Shown here: in pieces, positions 5,819-7,932 of the stretch
Layout: the number at the start of each line of letters is the position of its first letter
Position numbering within the stretch: position 1 is the stretch's first letter
Assembly (NCBI GenBank): GCA_002780205.1
Contig: PEVQ01000269.1
Coordinates: 174 to 8,105 of the forward strand
DNA: 7,932 nucleotides
Direction: 5' to 3'
Origin: Elusimicrobia bacterium CG06_land_8_20_14_3_00_38_11
GTDB taxonomy: Bacteria; Elusimicrobiota; UBA8919
Translations under genes and position numbers: made by a program
The notes under the pieces: generated by a model
The model's database searches: none
The model's input: only the letters and a program-made list of their open reading frames with translations
Told to the model about the DNA's origin: nothing

Positions 5819-6223
5819 CTATTTTATTCTCCGTATTTGTTTTCTATTTTTATTTACGGTATAAACTCTGCCGGCGTACCAAAAAGCCCCCAATGCATGA
5901 GCCGGCGCATGCCAAGTCCCGACAGCTTGTCCGGCGGCATGAGCCACATATTTTGCAGCGTCTGTTTTTGCTTCACGTGCCGCTGCATGTGCACCAAGCG
6001 AGAGATTACGCACTTCCGCCATTCCCAGCTTTCTCTCTCCCAGTGCCCAAGCTCTTATTGCATCCAGCGCTTTGTGCGGACGATCATCGCCGGGACATTC
6101 CTTTTCAAAAATAGGAAGAATCCGCTCAACTGCTTTCGCTGCCTTCAACCCGAACAGTTTGTGATAATAGGAATCACGCCACGACTTGCTATCTTTAGGT
6201 TTTGAAATTAATTCTTTTCTCAT
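5819..6223 (-). CDS. Imm-5-like putative immunity protein
   Basis: This 134-residue protein is probably soluble, helical and alanine-rich. The segment AAKAVERILPIFEKECPGDDRPHKALDA... (residues about 28-53), then RAWALGERK, VRNLSLGAHAAAREA and VAHAAGQAVGTWHAPAHALG, follows the layout I recall for the Imm-5-like family of putative immunity proteins: a DDRP-K-A motif, RAW-GE, a run of AHAAAR, then AAG-A-T-H-A-HA-GA. Family members are proposed to neutralise polymorphic toxins, but many stand alone, and the true role of this one is unknown. I start at ATG 6223. A GTG at 6280 would add 19 residues made partly from the GCAGAG repeat. No Shine-Dalgarno is visible. Hand counting gives about 55% G+C over 5881-6120, visibly higher than nearby tyrS stretches, which hints at transfer or simply alanine bias. 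Confidence 0.7.
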   Translation of the reverse strand: MRKELISKPKDSKSWRDSYYHKLFGLKAAKAVERILPIFEKECPGDDRPHKALDAIRAWALGERKLGMAEVRNLSLGAHAAAREAKTDAAKYVAHAAGQAVGTWHAPAHALGAFWYAGRVYTVNKNRKQIRRIK

Positions 6224-6266
6224 ATGAAAATGGTGAAAATGGAAACGCTTCACATTTTCACACTTC

Positions 6267-6353
6267 ACCGCAGAGAGCACAGAGGACGCAGAGAAAACTA
6301 TTAAAATTATTTGCTTTTGCCTTTCTCTCTTTTTATCTCCGCGTCTTGGCGGT
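6267..6353. repeat. GCAGAG-type repeat before the Imm-5-like gene
   Basis: The left arm starts ACCGCAGAGAGCACAGAGGA at 6267. The right arm, read as the complement from 6353, begins ACCGCCAAGACGCGGAGA. The arms are an imperfect inverted pair around an A+T-rich centre, the same design as at 5481-5570 but more diverged. It overlaps the false N-terminal extension of the Imm-5-like frame. Confidence 0.7.
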
Positions 6354-6361
6354 TTATATTT

Positions 6362-6378
6362 TTAATTAAGGACCGTCC
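6362..6378. repeat. TTAATTAA plus GGAC-C-GTCC palindromic motif
   Basis: TTAATTAA (6362-6369) is directly followed by GGACCGTCC (6370-6378), a 4-base stem around one base; on the minus strand the flank reads AATTGGGGACGGTCC. GGGGACnGTCC words of this kind often flank REP-associated transposase insertions in environmental genomes (recalled, not tested). No transposase is present here. Confidence 0.45.
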
Positions 6379-6431
6379 CCAATTTCTTTGTTCTCCTCCA
6401 CCAAATAACCCGTAGATTGCTACTGGGAGTT

Positions 6432-7595
6432 TCATTCTGTTTTTATTTTTTTGAATTTTCTTTTGCCAACCTGAATTAAAAGTTCGCCGGCTATTTTTAT
6501 TATTTTATCCGCCTGTATTTTTTCTTCGTTGATTTTAACTCCGCCCTGTTTAATCAATCGCTCAGATTCTTTTTTGCTTACCGAAAGTCCCGCATCAACA
6601 AGTAATTCTGAAATTTTTATTTCTTTTTTTGAGGTGATAAACTCTTCTATTTCCGACGGCAATTCTTTTGACGCAAAAACTTTATTAAATTCTTCTTCAC
6701 AATTTTGGGCAATTTCCGACGAGTAAAATTTTGTAACTATAATTTTTGCGAGTTTCTCCTTCATTTGTTTCGGATGTTCTTTTTTAACATCGGATAGATT
6801 TTCCTGAGTTAAAAGTTCAAAATACTTATACATCAATTCGTCTGAAATTGACATTATTTTGCCGAATATCTCCGACGGTATTTCCGAAATCCCGATATAA
6901 TTCTCGTAGGACTTTGACATTTTTTGCACGCCGTCGGTACCCTCTAAAAGCGGCATAGTCACAACAACCTGCGGCACCTGGCCGTAATCCTTCTGAATTT
7001 GGCGCGCCATCAGAAGATTGAATTTCTGGTCGGTGCCGCCGAGTTCAATATCCGAATTAACGCTTACGGAATCATAACCGGTCAATAAAGGATACAAAAA
7101 TTCAAGAATTGTTATATCATTTCCGCTTTTATATCTCTGATTAAAATCGGCGCGGGCAAGCATCTGTGCGACGGTTGAATGTTTCGCCAACTCTAAAAGC
7201 CCGTCAAGCCCAAGTGAATAAAGCCAGTGGCTGTTAAACATTACTTCCGTTTTTTCCTTGTCTAAAATCTTAAAAACCTGTTCCTGATATGTCTTTGCAT
7301 TTTCCAAAATTTCATTCTCATCTAAAACAGGCCTTGCCTCGTTTCTACCCGACGGGTCGCCTATGCGGGCGGTAAAATCACCTATAATAAAAACAACCTT
7401 GTGACCTAAATCCTGAAATGTTTTAAGTTTTTCTATGACGACGGTATGCCCGAGATGAATATCCGGCGAGGTCGGGTCAACCCCTAACTTAACTCTTAAC
7501 GGTCTGTTTAATTTCAACTTCGCGGTAAGTTCTTCTTCCGAAATTATTTCAACAGCACCGCGCTTTATTTTTGACAGTTGTTCGTTTAAGTCCAT
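6432..7595 (-). CDS. tyrS: Tyrosyl-tRNA synthetase
   Basis: This 387-residue cytoplasmic class Ic aminoacyl-tRNA synthetase charges tRNA-Tyr with tyrosine. The catalytic Rossmann core has LGVDPTSPDIHLGH at 37-50 with the HIGH-type motif HLGH at 47-50. IGDFTARIGDPSGR follows at 71-84, then YPLLTGYDSV (168-177), GGTDQKFN (186-193) and the KMSKS loop at 225-229. A C-terminal S4 RNA-binding domain covers about 318-385 (ISELLVDAGLSVSKKESERL, then GGVKINEE). The motif wording and length resemble the type 2 TyrRS group. ATG at 7595 is the natural start (MDLNEQLSKIKRG), though no Shine-Dalgarno sequence precedes it and no T-box leader is seen. It lies 101 bases downstream of the YfhO-like gene, with a GGATTAAC repeat between. 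Confidence 0.97.
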   Translation of the reverse strand: MDLNEQLSKIKRGAVEIISEEELTAKLKLNRPLRVKLGVDPTSPDIHLGHTVVIEKLKTFQDLGHKVVFIIGDFTARIGDPSGRNEARPVLDENEILENAKTYQEQVFKILDKEKTEVMFNSHWLYSLGLDGLLELAKHSTVAQMLARADFNQRYKSGNDITILEFLYPLLTGYDSVSVNSDIELGGTDQKFNLLMARQIQKDYGQVPQVVVTMPLLEGTDGVQKMSKSYENYIGISEIPSEIFGKIMSISDELMYKYFELLTQENLSDVKKEHPKQMKEKLAKIIVTKFYSSEIAQNCEEEFNKVFASKELPSEIEEFITSKKEIKISELLVDAGLSVSKKESERLIKQGGVKINEEKIQADKIIKIAGELLIQVGKRKFKKIKTE

Positions 7596-7639
7596 AGTTT
7601 TTTAATTTTAAGATTGTTGAAAAACCACTAAAACCTTTC

Positions 7640-7700
7640 CTGACTGGATTAACAGGATTAAATTCTTGATTCTTCAGGTTTATCCTGTAAATCCTGTCAG
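7640..7700. repeat. GGATTAACA-type inverted repeat upstream of tyrS
   Basis: CTGACTGGATTAACAGGATT... (7640-7661) faces the complement of 7679-7700, CTGACAGGATTTACAGGATA.... The 22-base arms differ at about three positions and enclose a 17-base centre. Within each arm GGATT recurs at 9-base spacing. It lies in the 5' leader region of tyrS and overlaps the stop codon of the upstream gene (7697-7699). Confidence 0.85.
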
Positions 7701-7932
7701 ATTTTTTTTCTCTGTGTTCTCTGCGTCTCTGCGGTTAACGACTTTTTTACTGATATTATTTTATAAAAAATTAGATAAAAAATCAAGCAAAAAATTGAAA
7801 TCACAGATACGATTTTGCCGAGTGCATAAAAGAAAGGTTTATACTCAAATCTGATATTATGGTTTCCTTTTGGGATTTCAACTGCACGGAAAATATAATT
7901 CGCTTGATAAATTTTTGATTTTTTACCGTCTA
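7697..7932 (-). CDS. C-terminal end of a YfhO-like membrane protein (partial)
   Basis: A minus-strand frame enters from the right edge and ends at TGA 7699-7697, giving 77 visible residues. It reads DGKKSKIYQANYIFRAVEIP, then KGNHNIRFEYKPFFYALGKI, then a membrane segment VSVISIFCLIFYLIFY and a basic end. The pattern DGK-x-x-x-I-x-x-ANY-FRAV-x-P-x-G-x-H-x-I-x-F-x-Y-x-P followed by a last transmembrane helix is what I recall for the C-terminus of YfhO-family proteins, large multi-pass envelope proteins linked to glycosyl transfer to cell-wall polymers. Their exact function is mostly unknown, and here most of the gene is outside the window. The final residues TAETQRTQRKKI are encoded by the GCAGAG repeat, so the natural end has probably been replaced or extended. 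Confidence 0.75.
   Translation of the reverse strand, partial: DGKKSKIYQANYIFRAVEIPKGNHNIRFEYKPFFYALGKIVSVISIFCLIFYLIFYKIISVKKSLTAETQRTQRKKI
7709..7736. repeat. Single arm of the GCAGAG repeat
   Basis: Read on the minus strand, AACCGCAGAGACGCAGAGAA... starts at 7736, again with 9-base periodicity of GCAGAG. Unlike the copies at 5481-5570 and 6267-6353 no partner arm is present; the neighbouring sequence is the GGATTAACA element. It is translated as the tail of the YfhO-like protein. Confidence 0.7.

Noticed and set aside
5731..6205. Two plus-strand frames of over 120 codons antisense to the Imm-5-like gene.
   Set aside because: The minus-strand frame matches a recognisable family; the plus-strand frames are rich in His, Arg, Cys and Pro as expected from antisense of an alanine-rich gene.
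6307..6435. A 42-codon minus-strand frame (MKLPVAIYGLFGGGEQRNWG...) whose ATG overlaps the tyrS stop by ATGA.
   Set aside because: Its second half is encoded by the GGACCGTCC motif and GCAGAG repeat, it resembles no family, and a 42-codon frame by chance is unsurprising. The overlap alone is not enough to call it a gene.

Overview
The window looks like chromosomal sequence from an uncultured bacterium with moderate to low G+C. Every supported gene lies on the minus strand, so transcription runs from high to low coordinates. The gaps are packed with short periodic inverted repeats of the kind seen in environmental candidate-phylum genomes. I cannot name the lineage: an Omnitrophota- or Elusimicrobiota-like bacterium is only a guess.

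Layout in the direction of transcription (right to left). (1) 7932-7697: C-terminal end of a YfhO-like membrane protein whose last residues are encoded by a repeat. (2) 7595-6432: tyrS, a complete tyrosyl-tRNA synthetase with a C-terminal S4 domain. (3) 6223-5819: a small, alanine-rich, G+C-richer gene resembling the Imm-5-like putative immunity family, with no toxin gene beside it. (4) 5441-4383: ilvC, a ketol-acid reductoisomerase that reads like the fungal/Bacteroidetes branch of the family, with the best ribosome binding site in the window. (5) 4226-3978: an unrecognised 82-residue protein with two membrane segments. (6) 3763-2582: an AlaC-type aminotransferase. (7) 2579-1281: hom (homoserine dehydrogenase with ACT domain), only 2 bases after the aminotransferase. 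(8) 1088-42: thrC (threonine synthase). (9) 45-1: the first 15 codons of a further gene that overlaps the thrC stop by ATGA.

The metabolic theme is amino-acid biosynthesis. Hom and ThrC carry out two of the three steps from aspartate semialdehyde to threonine; homoserine kinase is not seen here. IlvC acts in valine/leucine synthesis and in isoleucine synthesis, which starts from threonine. The aminotransferase and tyrS fit the theme more loosely.

The most notable non-gene content is in the gaps. Most hold repeats built from short words (CAGAT, CACGAAT, GCAGAG, GGATTAAC, GCTGATTAAC) repeated at roughly 9-10 base spacing and arranged in inverted halves; two of them have a second inverted element nested inside. 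These repeats run into gene ends: they give false N-terminal extensions to thrC, the aminotransferase and the Imm-5-like gene, and real or likely C-terminal tails or stops to the YfhO-like gene and the 82-residue gene. I see no CRISPR array, tRNA, rRNA, transposase gene or convincing rho-independent terminator.
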